Counted from the first letter of the stretch, positions 1 through 8,717 are shown. The stretch is 18,513 bases of DNA from UBA1268 sp965662195 (GCA_965662195.1 CBFIHA010000074.1:1-18513), one strand, 5' to 3'. Made by a program: numbers and translations. The notes: generated by a model from the letters alone, not told the origin.

Positions 1-364
1 GGGCGAGATGCTTGTGAAAGTGCCGTTGACCGTCCTATCCTTCGCCGAGCTCTTCGACAGGGAGTTCTTTCGCCTGTTGCAGTCCGATCTCGATGCGGTC
101 ATCGAGCGATGGGTGGGCCGGTGTCTCGGCCGCGGGGGTGGCGTCCATGCCATCCGTTATAGTGGATGCAGGACTTCACCACCGCAGCTCCTTCTTGGCT
201 GCGAAATCGGCGGCTGTCCTCCGCCCAACCAAACTCGACTTCTACCGCTCAGAGCCTGGGATCACGTGCTCCGCCGGTGGCGGCCGGCCGCCGGGGCGGG
301 CGTTCACGCGAGGCCAGCGGCTCGCAGCCCATGAAATGCGAGCACACCAACTTGTGAAAATGGC
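1..364. other. Left-edge region without a convincing gene
   Basis: This stretch lies downstream of the minus-strand oxidoreductase and shows no recognisable protein family on either strand. A plus-strand frame from position 8 is open and GC3-rich for about 140 bases, but then becomes Arg/Pro/Cys-rich and loses protein-like character. A short minus-strand ORF sits opposite it (listed separately). A perfect 14-bp GC palindrome lies at 280-293 (GGCGGCCGGCCGCC) with no T-run, so I do not call it a terminator. I see no tRNA, IS end or repeat here. Confidence 0.5.
35..148 (-). CDS. Doubtful small ORF, 37 aa, hypothetical
   Basis: This ATG-to-TAG ORF encodes a 37-residue acidic peptide beginning MDATPAAETPAHPSLDD and ending KELPVEELGEG. 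About 70% of its third codon positions are G or C, and a TATAAC hexamer lies about 10 bases upstream of the ATG. There is no clear Shine-Dalgarno sequence. I do not recognise the peptide. It runs in the same direction as the oxidoreductase at 365-1459, about 216 bases beyond that gene's stop. It may be chance, since the opposite strand in the same register is also open and GC3-rich. Confidence 0.2.
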   Translation of the reverse strand: MDATPAAETPAHPSLDDRIEIGLQQAKELPVEELGEG

Positions 365-1459
365 TCAGGCAGCCTCGAGGCAGGCCATCATCACCTGCTG
401 CGTCGCGAGCGACGCCTGCGGCCAGCGATCGTCGCGCTGGTCTGAAAGCACGAGTGCCGAAAAGGCGTGAAACATTCGGGCCTCCTGGGCCGACGGGTGA
501 CCGAAGGCCTCCTCGGCGACGGTGGCGACGCGGTCGTGCCGTTCCATGCGGAAGTCGCAGCCGTCGAGCGTGAAGGTGGGCTGCGACAGCGTGAAGGCCG
601 TCTCGTTCCCCGCATACGGCAGCACAAAATCGTCGATCCGCAGGCTGCCGCGGGTGCCGCTCACGTGCACCCACTGCTGGTGCTCGACGAGAAACGAGCA
701 GAAGAACGACGCCGTCACCGCTGGCGGATCCCGAAACACGAGTTCCCCGGCAAACTCGACCGGCATCGGCGCTCCTGTCCGCGGTGACTCGACGGCCGCG
801 ATGATCCGCCCGTGGACTTCGTCGGGCATCCGCGGCGCAAGGGCCCAGAGCACGAATGCGATCGGATACCAGCCGAGATCGCCGAGGCAGCCGAGCGGCT
901 CGGTGGCGGCGAACGACCGCAGCGACTCGTCGGCCAAAAAGTCATCGTCGCCCCGGAAGCTGAACTGCGAGACGATCCGGCGGATCTCGCCGACGCCATC
1001 GGCGGCGGTCGAGTCGAGACAGGCCCACATCGCCTCCAGCCGCCGGCTGTGCAAAAACATCGTGCCATCCATGAACTGCACCCCTGCCTGTCGGCAGGCG
1101 GCGATGATCCGCTCGAGTTCGGTCACGCTCGTGCCGCAGGGCTTCTCGATGAGCACATGCTTGCCCCGCTCCGCCGCCTTCACGGCCCATTCGGCCCGCA
1201 CCCCGGTGCGAAGCGGCAGGTAGACCGCATCGACATCGTCTCGGGCGAGCAGGGCGTCGTACGACTCCGCCACCGCCGGCACCATCGGGTGCGGCACCCG
1301 GGCCTGGCAGTCGGTGATGAACTCGTGAGTCCGGGCCACGTCGCGGCTGGCAACCGCCACGAGCGCGGCGTTGCCCGCGTGGCGGATTGCCTGCCAATTT
1401 TTCCGGGCGATCCCGGCCGCACCCAGAATGCCCCACCGACACACCCGCTCTGCGATCAT
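365..1459 (-). CDS. Gfo/Idh/MocA-family NAD(P)-dependent oxidoreductase
   Basis: The 364-residue protein has the standard length and layout of the Gfo/Idh/MocA family. An N-terminal Rossmann fold carries the dinucleotide-binding glycines at residues 10-18 (GILGAAGIA). The family EKP motif is at 105-107, with K106 the expected catalytic lysine, and GDLGWYPI at 193-200 belongs to the substrate-binding alpha/beta domain. There is no signal peptide, so it should be cytoplasmic. Family members oxidise or reduce sugars, inositols and dihydrodiols; this motif set resembles the glucose-fructose oxidoreductase/dihydrodiol dehydrogenase branch, but the substrate cannot be read from sequence. The ATG is preceded by GGGAG about 8-12 bases upstream. 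It is divergent from the aldose-epimerase gene across 118 bp, so the two may share control. Family assignment is secure; specificity is unknown. Confidence 0.93.
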   Translation of the reverse strand: MIAERVCRWGILGAAGIARKNWQAIRHAGNAALVAVASRDVARTHEFITDCQARVPHPMVPAVAESYDALLARDDVDAVYLPLRTGVRAEWAVKAAERGKHVLIEKPCGTSVTELERIIAACRQAGVQFMDGTMFLHSRRLEAMWACLDSTAADGVGEIRRIVSQFSFRGDDDFLADESLRSFAATEPLGCLGDLGWYPIAFVLWALAPRMPDEVHGRIIAAVESPRTGAPMPVEFAGELVFRDPPAVTASFFCSFLVEHQQWVHVSGTRGSLRIDDFVLPYAGNETAFTLSQPTFTLDGCDFRMERHDRVATVAEEAFGHPSAQEARMFHAFSALVLSDQRDDRWPQASLATQQVMMACLEAA

Positions 1460-1534
1460 GCTCCGACTCCCTGGTCACATTCGCCTGCAACACTTCACGA
1501 CGTGCGGATCGTATCATGCTCGTCCGTTCCGGCA

Positions 1535-1548
1535 TGCAAACGTTTTTA
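1535..1548 (+). promoter_or_regulatory. LacI-family operator-like palindrome
   Basis: The sequence TGCAAACGTTTTTA fits the general LacI/GalR-family operator pattern TGnAAnCGnTTnCA at 9 of its 10 fixed positions, centred on the CpG at 1541/1542. It lies in the 118-bp gap between the divergent oxidoreductase and epimerase genes, 29 bases before the epimerase ATG. No LacI-type DNA-binding protein is encoded in the window: the nearby XylR-like regulator has a LacI-like sensor but an AraC helix-turn-helix. The binder would therefore be encoded elsewhere. A single site could arise by chance. Confidence 0.4.
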
Positions 1549-1577
1549 TCTCCCTCTCTCCCCTTTTCGTCATCGTC

Positions 1578-2516
1578 ATGCCTTCATCGCTTCCCCGCGT
1601 CGTGCGGCTCACCTGCCCGGTCACCGCGGCGACGGCCGACATCCTGCCCGACCGCGGCGCGGCCTGTGCGTCGGCCACCCTCGTGCGCGACGGTGTTGCC
1701 CGCCAGGTGGTCTGGGCGCCGCCTGGCTACGGCACGCCGGCCGTGGCGGGCTTCGCGGGGGGCATCCCGATTCTTTGCCCCTTCGCAGGGCGGCTGCACG
1801 CCGGTCGATGCGAGTTTCGCGGCCGCCCATTTACCGTGCCCACGCCTCCGGGGGCGGAGCTGCCGATTCATGGGTTCGTGCATGATCGGCCGTGGCGGGT
1901 GATCGACCGTGTGGCCGACCGGATCGCGCTCGAGTTTCTGCTCTCGCGCGACGCTGCCGATCTTCGCGACGCCTGGCCGGCGGACTTCCGCCTCACGGCC
2001 ACCTGGTCCCTCGCCGCAGCAAGCCTTTCTCTCGACCTTCGTCTCGAGCCGTTGGCCGCCATGCCGGCGGGGCTCGGCGCGCATCCCTATTTCCCTCTGC
2101 CAGTCGTGCCTGACGGAGATCGCCGAGCCTGCCTGATCGACGTGCCGGCCAGGTCGTGGCAGCCGCTCTCCGAGGGGCGGGCGATCGGCAGCCCTGTACC
2201 CGCCGCGGTGCGGCTGGCCTTTCCGGGCGCGGTGCCCGTGGGCGACACGGAGTTGGATGACGTGTTTGTCGATTTGGTGGCGACCGATGGCCGCGTCTCT
2301 ACGAAGCTTGTCGATCCCGCCGGCGGTGCGATTGCGTTGCGATTTGATCCCGTGTTCACGGCATGTGTCGTCTACACGCCGCCCCATCGGCAGGCCGTGT
2401 GCATCGAGCCTTGGACCGTCGTGCCCGATGCGCCGCCGTTTCTACCGGCCCGGGGCTGGCGGATCCTCGAGGCAGGGGAGCCGCTCTGCGCCGGATTGAC
2501 GATCACGGTAGAGTGA
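1578..2516 (+). CDS. Aldose 1-epimerase-like (galactose mutarotase fold) protein
   Basis: The 312-residue protein matches the aldose 1-epimerase family in length and active-site order. H98 (PIHGF) matches the first catalytic-site histidine. H169 (GAHPYFPL) matches the HxYFNL histidine that acts as general acid. E277 (CIEPWT) matches the C-terminal catalytic base glutamate. The family interconverts alpha and beta anomers of hexoses or related sugars in the cytoplasm. I chose the ATG at 1578 because the frame upstream, although open, is low-complexity and not protein-like. No Shine-Dalgarno sequence precedes this ATG; a pyrimidine-rich tract (about 1549-1570) is there instead. The gene is divergent from the oxidoreductase and ends 31 bp before the XylR-like regulator, suggesting cotranscription. 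It could act on a non-galactose substrate, as YeaD-type relatives do. Confidence 0.88.
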   Translation: MPSSLPRVVRLTCPVTAATADILPDRGAACASATLVRDGVARQVVWAPPGYGTPAVAGFAGGIPILCPFAGRLHAGRCEFRGRPFTVPTPPGAELPIHGFVHDRPWRVIDRVADRIALEFLLSRDAADLRDAWPADFRLTATWSLAAASLSLDLRLEPLAAMPAGLGAHPYFPLPVVPDGDRRACLIDVPARSWQPLSEGRAIGSPVPAAVRLAFPGAVPVGDTELDDVFVDLVATDGRVSTKLVDPAGGAIALRFDPVFTACVVYTPPHRQAVCIEPWTVVPDAPPFLPARGWRILEAGEPLCAGLTITVE

Positions 2517-2547
2517 GGGCATCCCAGCAAGGTCATGGAGCTGATCG

Positions 2548-3741
2548 ATGTCTCGGAAGATCCGGCACGAGTCTCCCGCGCTGCACGTACACGGCCACAA
2601 GGCCGTGCGGCGGGTGGCCTTGATCGTGGAGTCATCTTTTGCCGCGGGCCGGGGCATGTTTTCCGGCATCGCCGACTACGCCCGGCGGCACGGCCCCTGG
2701 TCGCTCTGCACGGAGCCCCGGGGGCTGTATGAGCCTGTGCCGGCGTGGCTCGCCTCGTGGCGTGGCGACGGCATCATCGCTCGCGTGTGTAGCCGCCGCC
2801 TGAAGGAGGCCGTGCTCAAGACCGGCCTGCCGGTGGTTGACATGCTGGGAGAGTCGCCCGATCCGCGGCTACCTGTGGTGCATCCCGACGATCAGGCGAT
2901 CGGACAGCTCGCCGCCCAGTATCTGCTCGAGCGGGGGTTTCAGCAGTTTGGCCACTGTGGCGTGCGCTCCAACTGGTCGCGGCGGGCACAGGCGGCTTTT
3001 GTCGGTGCCGTTGCCGCGGCCGGCCACTCCTGCGACGTGTATGAACTTCCCGTTCTCGCCCGCGCCCGCCGGTCGTGGGACGCCGACCAGGATCGGCTCG
3101 CGGCTTGGCTCCGCCAGCTGCCCAAGCCGGTGGCCATCACGGCCACCAGCGACACCGTTGGCCAGCGGGTGCTCGACGCATGCAGCCGGATCGGTGCCGT
3201 GGTGCCCGACGATGTGGCGATTCTTGGCTGCGGCAACGACGACATCCTCTGCGGGTTTTGTAGTCCGCCGTTGTCGAGCCTCGTGCCCGGCTATCGGCGG
3301 ATTGGCTATGAAGCGGCCCGCCTGCTCGATCGAATGATGGGGGGCGGTGTGGCACCGCAGGCACCGACCCTGTTCCCGCCGGCAGGAATCGTGACCCGGC
3401 AGTCGACCGACGTAATCGCCGTTGAGGATCCCGATACCGCAGCGGCAGTCCGGTTCATCCGCGAGCGGGCCTGCACGGGCGTGCGTGTGAGCGAGGTGGC
3501 CGATCACGCCCAGCTGTCTCTCAGTGATTTGAAGCGGCGGTTTCGTCGCTATTTGGGCCGTTCGGTCATGGATCAAATTCTCCGCGAGCGGCTGAGCCGG
3601 GCGATTCGGCTTCTGCACGACAGCGATCTGTCGATCGCCCACATCGCGCGGGCGACCGGCTTCGGCACGCAGCAACGGATGGGCGCCGTCTTCCGTGCGC
3701 GGCTCGGGACGACACCCGGGCTGTATCGACAGCCACAATAG
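2548..3741 (+). CDS. XylR-type regulator: LacI-like sensor plus AraC helix-turn-helix
   Basis: The 397-residue protein has the two-part architecture of E. coli XylR, which is widespread in planctomycetes. Residues about 21-285 form a periplasmic-binding-protein-like sensor (RVALIVESSFAAGRGMFSG near the start, then IGQLAAQYLLERGF and VAILGCGNDD). Residues about 296-395 form an AraC/XylS DNA-binding domain with two helix-turn-helices, the second marked by ARATGFGTQQRM and the family ending GTTPGLYR. XylR is a sugar-responsive activator; the ligand here is unknown. GGAG at 2537-2540 is a good ribosome-binding site 7 bases before the ATG. It follows the epimerase gene closely and precedes the PSCyt1 gene. 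A repeated dyad element lies 23 bases after its stop and again at 11071, making this protein the nearest candidate binder. Confidence 0.92.
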   Translation: MSRKIRHESPALHVHGHKAVRRVALIVESSFAAGRGMFSGIADYARRHGPWSLCTEPRGLYEPVPAWLASWRGDGIIARVCSRRLKEAVLKTGLPVVDMLGESPDPRLPVVHPDDQAIGQLAAQYLLERGFQQFGHCGVRSNWSRRAQAAFVGAVAAAGHSCDVYELPVLARARRSWDADQDRLAAWLRQLPKPVAITATSDTVGQRVLDACSRIGAVVPDDVAILGCGNDDILCGFCSPPLSSLVPGYRRIGYEAARLLDRMMGGGVAPQAPTLFPPAGIVTRQSTDVIAVEDPDTAAAVRFIRERACTGVRVSEVADHAQLSLSDLKRRFRRYLGRSVMDQILRERLSRAIRLLHDSDLSIAHIARATGFGTQQRMGAVFRARLGTTPGLYRQPQ

Positions 3742-3744
3742 CTT

Positions 3745-3774
3745 TTCGTGGACTTGATCTAAAGCGACCACGAA
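3745..3774. repeat. Inverted repeat (7-bp arms) overlapping shared element A
   Basis: TTCGTGG at 3745-3751 and CCACGAA at 3768-3774 are perfectly complementary, with a 16-base spacer. The pair begins 3 bases after the xylR-like stop, and its right arm forms part of shared element A. It could be a weak RNA hairpin at the transcript end or an extended operator. There is no T-run, so a terminator role is unproven. Confidence 0.35.
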
Positions 3775-3799
3775 TTGGCCCATTTCGGTCATGTATGGT
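3765..3799 (+). promoter_or_regulatory. Shared element A: putative operator/promoter before the PSCyt1 gene
   Basis: This 35-bp block is identical at 28 positions to element B at 11071-11105, without gaps. Conserved parts are CGACCACG, ATTGG, CCA and a final TGTATGGT. The core GACCA-CGAAT-TGGCC is an inverted repeat with one mismatch; in element B the same dyad is perfect. TATGGT at 3794-3799 matches 4 of 6 bases of a -10 box, but no well-spaced -35 box is evident. The element lies in the 212-bp gap between the xylR-like gene and the PSCyt1 gene, 154 bases before the latter's ATG. A further CGACCACG followed by TGTGGT occurs at 3850-3863 and may be a secondary half-site. Confidence 0.55.
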
Positions 3800-3875
3800 A
3801 TGGCAATTACGGAGGAGCGGCGCGGCCGGACGGCGACCGAGACCTTCCGCGACCACGTGTGGTGATTTGGGATGC

Positions 3876-3892
3876 CAGCCTCCTGCAGGCTG
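3876..3892 (+). other. Small hairpin in the leader of the PSCyt1 gene
   Basis: CAGCCT and AGGCTG form a 6-bp stem around a 5-base loop (CCTGC), about 60 bases upstream of the ATG at 3954. If transcription starts near element A, the hairpin would lie in the mRNA leader. There is no T-run and no match to a riboswitch I know. Confidence 0.25.
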
Positions 3893-3953
3893 CTCGAGAG
3901 GACACGTATTGGCTTGGACACGACCGCTGCGGGATTCTTTCACCAGGTGCCCC

Positions 3954-6900
3954 ATGCGTTGCTGCTTCATCCTGTCTCGTTCTGCCGGCTTCTGCATCTG
4001 CGTTGTGTTCGCTGCCGGTTATCTGGCCGCGGCCCTTCCGGCGCTGGCCACCGAGGCCGCCGGTTCGTTGCGGTTTGACCGCGACATCCGGCCGCTGCTC
4101 TCCGAAAATTGCTATGCCTGCCACGGTCCCGGCCAGCAGGAGGCCGGGTTGCGGCTTGATTCCGCAGCAGAGGCCACCCGCGAGCTCGACAGCGGATTGC
4201 GGGCGATCGTGGCCGGCGATCCAGCCGCGAGCGAGATGCTGGCCCGCATCGAGGCCACCGATCCCGATGTCATCATGCCGCCGCCGCGGTCCCACAAAAC
4301 GCTCTCGGCCGAGCAGAAAGACCTCCTCAAACGCTGGATCGCGGCGGGAGCGCCGTATGAGCAGCACTGGTCATTTCGGGCGATCAAGCGGCCGCCGCTT
4401 CCGGCGGCTGGTGTCGAGCCGCCCGCCACGGCGGCGGAGCGCGCCCACGCCATCGATCGGTTTTTGGATGCCGCCAGCAGCCAGGCAGGCGTGCCGATCA
4501 ATGTCGAGGCCGATCGACCCACACTGATTCGCCGGCTGTCATTTGCTCTCACCGGCCTGCCGCCATCATCTGAAGAGGTGGCGGCGTTCGCGGCCGATGC
4601 ATCGCCTGAAGCATATGAAAAGCTCGTCGCTCGTCTGCTGGCGAGCCCCCACCACGGCGAGGAGATGGCTCGGCACTGGCTTGATCAGGCCCGCTATGCA
4701 GACACCCACGGCCTCCACTTCGACAACGAGCGGGAGATGTGGCTCTACCGCGACTGGGTCGTGAAGGCGTTCAACGAAAATCTACCCTTCGACGAGTTCA
4801 CGGTGTGGCAAATCGCCGGCGACCTGCTGCCCGATGCCACGGTAGACCAGAATATCGCCACCGGCTTCTCCCGTTGCAATGTCACCACCAGCGAGGGTGG
4901 ATCGATCAACGAGGAGCTGCTCTTCCGCTACGCCGTCGATCGCACGTCGACGATGACCAACGCCTTCATGGGGCTCACGGCCCAGTGCGCCGTCTGCCAC
5001 AGCCACAAGTTTGACCCTATATCGCATCGGGAGTTTTATTCGCTCTATGCCTTCTTCAACTCGGCGGCGGATCCTGGTTTCGATGGCAATACCCGCCGCA
5101 CCGCACCGACGCTGCAGGTGAAGACGAAGGCCCAGGAAGACCTGCTCGCCGCGATGAATCGAGAACTGGCACCCCTTGAAAAAACGCTCGATGAGGCAGT
5201 GGCGGCGGCGATGTATGTCGATCCGGCCGACGCCTCGTCGCCCGACGGCCGCCGCGAGACCCTCTGGTTGGCCGATGGCTGGCCGGAAAATGCCACGCCG
5301 CGGACGAGCCCGGGGGGCTCCATTCGGTGGATCCCCGGCGCGTCCGAGTCGCCGGTCTACGAGGGTGAGCACTGCCTCGACATCAAGGCGGCGATGCCGG
5401 TACAGGTGGCTGTGGCGGCTGGCGACAAGACGCTCACCGCGCCGGCGAAGAGCGAACTGTTTGTGCATGTCTGGCTCGATCCGGTCGATCCTCCGGAAGC
5501 GGTGATGCTGCAGGTGCGAACGAGCAGCTGGAAGCACGGGGTTGTGTGGGGTGATTGGAGTGATGTCCCCTTCACCGATACTCGCAAGACGGACCATACG
5601 GGGCTCGTGCATGCCGGGCCGCTGCCCAAAGCCGGCGGCTGGACACGGCTCGCCATCAACACCTCTCGCCTGGGTATCCAGCCCACGACCCGGATGACGG
5701 CGATCGCCATCGCCCAGGGGCCGGGGCATGCCCGCTGGGATGCCTTGGGGATCTCCTCTCCAAACGACGCCGCGACCGATCCTGGCCAGTCCTTCATCGC
5801 GTGGTGGAAGCAGAAGGCGGCCTTGTCAGCTGATCGCCTGGGTGACATTCCCGACGCGCTGCGCTCGATCGTGCAGCAGGGCCGTGAGAAGACGACCGAT
5901 CCGGCTGATGTCGCGCGGCTGAGACGTTATTGGATGACGCATGAATGGACCACACCCCCCGATCAACTCGCAACCGTGGTCGTCGAGTGGGATGCCGTGC
6001 GCAAGATTCGCGATGGCATCGACGATTTGATTCCCCGCACGCTGGTGTTCCATGACCTGCCGCAGCTGCGCGAAACCTTTGTGATGGAACGCGGCGCCTA
6101 CGACAGGCCCGGCGACAAGGTGACCCGCGGCACGCCCGCCTTCCTGCCACCGCTGGAGGTGCCGGAGGGCCAGACCCCGTCGCGGCTCGATCTCGCAAAG
6201 TGGCTGGTGGCGCCCGCCCATCCCCTCACGGCCCGGGTGGCCGCCAACCGGCTGTGGCAGCAGTTTTTCGGCGTCGGCCTCGTCAAGACCCATGAAGACT
6301 TCGGCCTGCAGGGCGAGCCGCCGAGCCATCCCGAGTTGCTCGACTGGCTGGCAGCCGAATATCGCGACTCCGGCTGGGATACCCGCCATATCGTGCGGCT
6401 GCTGGTCACCAGCGCCGCCTTCCGCCGCGACAGCACCGTGCAGCCGCAGCATCTCGCCCGCGATCCGGAGAATCGGCTCCTCGCCCGTGGCCCGCGGATC
6501 CGCCTCGACGCCGAGCAGATCCGTGATCAGGCGTTGTTTGTGTCGGGGCTCCTCGTGCCGACGATGGGCGGGCGGGGCACGAAGCCGTATCAGCCCGACA
6601 ACATCTGGGAGCCGGTGGCCTTCAGCGAATCCAACACCAAGACGTATCACCGCGACTCCGGCGACAATCTCTATCGCCGCAGTCTCTACACCTTTCTCAA
6701 GCGAACGGCGCCGCCCCCCTTCATGTCGAATTTCGACGGCCCCAGCCGTGAGGACTTCTGCGCCCGCCGCGAGCGGAGCAATACTCCTCTGCAGGCCCTG
6801 CAACTCATGAACGACGTGCAGCACGTGGAAGCCGCCCGCAGCCTCGCCGCCCGCACGCTCGCAGCGAGCGCCTCAGACGACGCCGGCCGGATCGACTGGC

Positions 6901-7130
6901 TCTTTCGCACGGTGCTGGCCCGCGACGCAGAGCCCGGCGAGCGCGACATGGTGGCGAAGTCGCTGGTTGCTCATCGGCAAGACTATGCGGCCGATCCCGC
7001 AGCGGCGACAGCCTTGATCAGACATGGGGAGTCGCAATCGCCGAAGCATGTCGAGCCGGTCGAATTGGCTGCCTGGACGCTCGTCGCCAACACCCTTTTG
7101 AACCTCGACGAAACCCTCACACGGAACTGA
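3954..7130 (+). CDS. PSCyt1/PSCyt2 (DUF1549)/PSD1 (DUF1553) planctomycete cytochrome-like protein
   Basis: This 1058-residue exported protein has the domain order typical of planctomycete PSCyt proteins. Residues 1-32 are a signal peptide (LSRSAGFCICVVFAAGYLAA). A PSCyt1 domain follows, with a heme-binding CxxCH at 53-57 (CYACH). DUF1549 (about 165-370) contains EEMARHWLDQARYAD and a second CxxCH at 345-349 (CAVCH). Residues about 425-615 form an inserted, probably beta-rich segment of unknown role. PSD1/DUF1553 runs from about 744 to 1035 (HPLTARVAANRLWQQFFGVG). I chose the ATG at 3954 because the signal peptide follows directly; the open frame upstream to 3795 is Arg/Pro/Cys-rich leader DNA. 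The DUF1501 gene starts 4 bp after its stop, so the two are surely cotranscribed. The pair's function is not established; roles in polymer degradation or redox chemistry in the periplasm-like compartment are only suggestions. Confidence 0.95.
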   Translation: MRCCFILSRSAGFCICVVFAAGYLAAALPALATEAAGSLRFDRDIRPLLSENCYACHGPGQQEAGLRLDSAAEATRELDSGLRAIVAGDPAASEMLARIEATDPDVIMPPPRSHKTLSAEQKDLLKRWIAAGAPYEQHWSFRAIKRPPLPAAGVEPPATAAERAHAIDRFLDAASSQAGVPINVEADRPTLIRRLSFALTGLPPSSEEVAAFAADASPEAYEKLVARLLASPHHGEEMARHWLDQARYADTHGLHFDNEREMWLYRDWVVKAFNENLPFDEFTVWQIAGDLLPDATVDQNIATGFSRCNVTTSEGGSINEELLFRYAVDRTSTMTNAFMGLTAQCAVCHSHKFDPISHREFYSLYAFFNSAADPGFDGNTRRTAPTLQVKTKAQEDLLAAMNRELAPLEKTLDEAVAAAMYVDPADASSPDGRRETLWLADGWPENATPRTSPGGSIRWIPGASESPVYEGEHCLDIKAAMPVQVAVAAGDKTLTAPAKSELFVHVWLDPVDPPEAVMLQVRTSSWKHGVVWGDWSDVPFTDTRKTDHTGLVHAGPLPKAGGWTRLAINTSRLGIQPTTRMTAIAIAQGPGHARWDALGISSPNDAATDPGQSFIAWWKQKAALSADRLGDIPDALRSIVQQGREKTTDPADVARLRRYWMTHEWTTPPDQLATVVVEWDAVRKIRDGIDDLIPRTLVFHDLPQLRETFVMERGAYDRPGDKVTRGTPAFLPPLEVPEGQTPSRLDLAKWLVAPAHPLTARVAANRLWQQFFGVGLVKTHEDFGLQGEPPSHPELLDWLAAEYRDSGWDTRHIVRLLVTSAAFRRDSTVQPQHLARDPENRLLARGPRIRLDAEQIRDQALFVSGLLVPTMGGRGTKPYQPDNIWEPVAFSESNTKTYHRDSGDNLYRRSLYTFLKRTAPPPFMSNFDGPSREDFCARRERSNTPLQALQLMNDVQHVEAARSLAARTLAASASDDAGRIDWLFRTVLARDAEPGERDMVAKSLVAHRQDYAADPAAATALIRHGESQSPKHVEPVELAAWTLVANTLLNLDETLTRN

Positions 7131-7134
7131 CGCC

Positions 7135-8637
7135 ATGACGTTTGTGCCGGATGATCTGGAAGCGGTCCGCACCGCGATGGCCCGTCGCGCGTTTCTGCGA
7201 AATGCGGGCGTGAGTGTGGGAGCGACGGCCCTCTCGCTCCTCGATTCGCGGAGCCACGCCAGCGCCATCGAGGCGGCCGGCAAGGGGCCGCGTGCCGACG
7301 CCGGTCTCGTTCACCCCGCGCTGTCGGGGCTGCCGCACCACGCTCCCCGCGCGAAGAGCGTGATCTACATCTTTCTCGGCGGCGGCCCCTCCCAGATCGA
7401 CCTCTGGGACTACAAGCCGAAGCTGGCCGAGTATTTCGACAAGGACATCCCGTTGAGCGTCCGCGGCGAGCAGCGGCTCACCACGATGACCAGCGGGCAG
7501 GCCCGGTTTCCGATCGCGCCGTCCAAGTTCAAGTTTGAGCAGGTGGGGGAGTGCGGCCGCTGGATCTGCACGGAGCTGCTGCCCCACACGGCGAAGATCG
7601 TCGATGAGATCGCGCTGGTCAAAACGGTGCACACCAACGCCATCAACCACGACCCGGCCTGCACGTTTGTGATGACCGGCAGCGAGGTGCCCGGCAAGGC
7701 CAGCCTCGGCAGCTGGCTCTCCTACGGCCTGGGCAGCGAGAGCGACGATTTGCCGTCGTTTGTCGTCTTCACGCCCCTGCCCGACATCAATCCCGGCCAG
7801 GCTCTCTTCACACGGATGTGGTCGAGCGGTTTCCTGCCCAGCCGGCATACCGGCGTGGCGCTGCGCGGGTCGGGCGACCCGGTGCTCTACCTCCAGAATC
7901 CGGCCGGCGTGACGCGCACCAGCCGGCGGCGGATGCTCGATGCGCTCGGGGCGCTCAATGCCCGCGGCTTCGAACGCTATGCCGACCCGGAGACCCAGAC
8001 CCGCATCGCCCAATACGAGATGGCCTTCCGGATGCAGGCCAGCGTGCCGGAGTTGGTCGATCTTTCCGGCGAGAGCGAAGCCACGCTCGCGATGTATGGC
8101 GACGACGTGAAGAAATCGGGCTCGTTCACCCACAGCCTGCTCCTCGCCCGACGGCTCGTCGAGCGGGGTACGCGGGTGGTGCAGATCCTCCATCGCGGAT
8201 GGGATCAGCATAGCAACCTGCCGAAGGATCTTGCCGCCCAGTGCCTCGATACCGACCAGGCGACGGCGGCGCTGATTCAGGATCTCCGTGACCGCGGCCT
8301 GCTCGACGACACGCTCGTGGTGTGGGGGGGCGAGTTTGGCCGCACGGTCTACTCGCAGGGCACCCTCACGAAAGACAACTACGGCCGCGATCATCACCCC
8401 CGCAACTCCTGCATGTGGATGGCGGGCGGCGGTACGAAGGGGGGCATTTCCTACGGCGAAACCGATGACTTCAGCTACAACGTCGTGGAAAACCCGGTTC
8501 ACGTCAACGACATCAACGCCACGATCCTCCACCTGATGGGGATCGATCACGAGCGGTTCACATTCAAGTTTCAGGGGCTGGATCAGCGGCTGACGGGTGT
8601 CGAGCCGCAGCGTGTCGTGACCGAAATCCTCGCCTGA
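7135..8637 (+). CDS. DUF1501 protein with Tat-type signal
   Basis: The 500-residue protein belongs to DUF1501, whose fold is related to the alkaline phosphatase/sulfatase superfamily. A Tat-like signal, RRAFLRNAGVSVGATALSLL, is at residues 18-36, as usual for this family. Hallmarks are LGGGPSQIDLWDYKP (81-95), WGGEFGRT (397-404) and GRDHHP (417-422), which supply the likely metal- or substrate-binding Asp/His residues. Members are exported and are nearly always encoded next to PSCyt1/DUF1549/DUF1553 proteins, as here (4-bp gap). The reaction is not known for the family, so hydrolase activity is inference. The next gene converges from the opposite strand 90 bp beyond the stop. Confidence 0.95.
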   Translation: MTFVPDDLEAVRTAMARRAFLRNAGVSVGATALSLLDSRSHASAIEAAGKGPRADAGLVHPALSGLPHHAPRAKSVIYIFLGGGPSQIDLWDYKPKLAEYFDKDIPLSVRGEQRLTTMTSGQARFPIAPSKFKFEQVGECGRWICTELLPHTAKIVDEIALVKTVHTNAINHDPACTFVMTGSEVPGKASLGSWLSYGLGSESDDLPSFVVFTPLPDINPGQALFTRMWSSGFLPSRHTGVALRGSGDPVLYLQNPAGVTRTSRRRMLDALGALNARGFERYADPETQTRIAQYEMAFRMQASVPELVDLSGESEATLAMYGDDVKKSGSFTHSLLLARRLVERGTRVVQILHRGWDQHSNLPKDLAAQCLDTDQATAALIQDLRDRGLLDDTLVVWGGEFGRTVYSQGTLTKDNYGRDHHPRNSCMWMAGGGTKGGISYGETDDFSYNVVENPVHVNDINATILHLMGIDHERFTFKFQGLDQRLTGVEPQRVVTEILA

Positions 8638-8717
8638 TTGGTTGAGGCGACCTGCCATCAGCGGGTGCAGGACAGTCTCCTGGCAACCACGCCACACAGC
8701 CCTCTGCCGGCACGCGT

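Noticed and set aside
3775..3799. Sigma-54 (-24/-12) promoter in elements A and B
   Set aside because: TTGG suggested it, but no GC dinucleotide occurs at the required spacing in element A, so the pattern fails.
3795..3953. N-terminal extension of the PSCyt1 protein by 53 codons
   Set aside because: The extension is Arg/Pro/Cys-rich, begins inside element A and would bury the signal peptide.
7117..8697. A 526-codon open frame on the minus strand
   Set aside because: It is the antisense shadow of the DUF1501 gene, whose motifs and signal are unmistakable.
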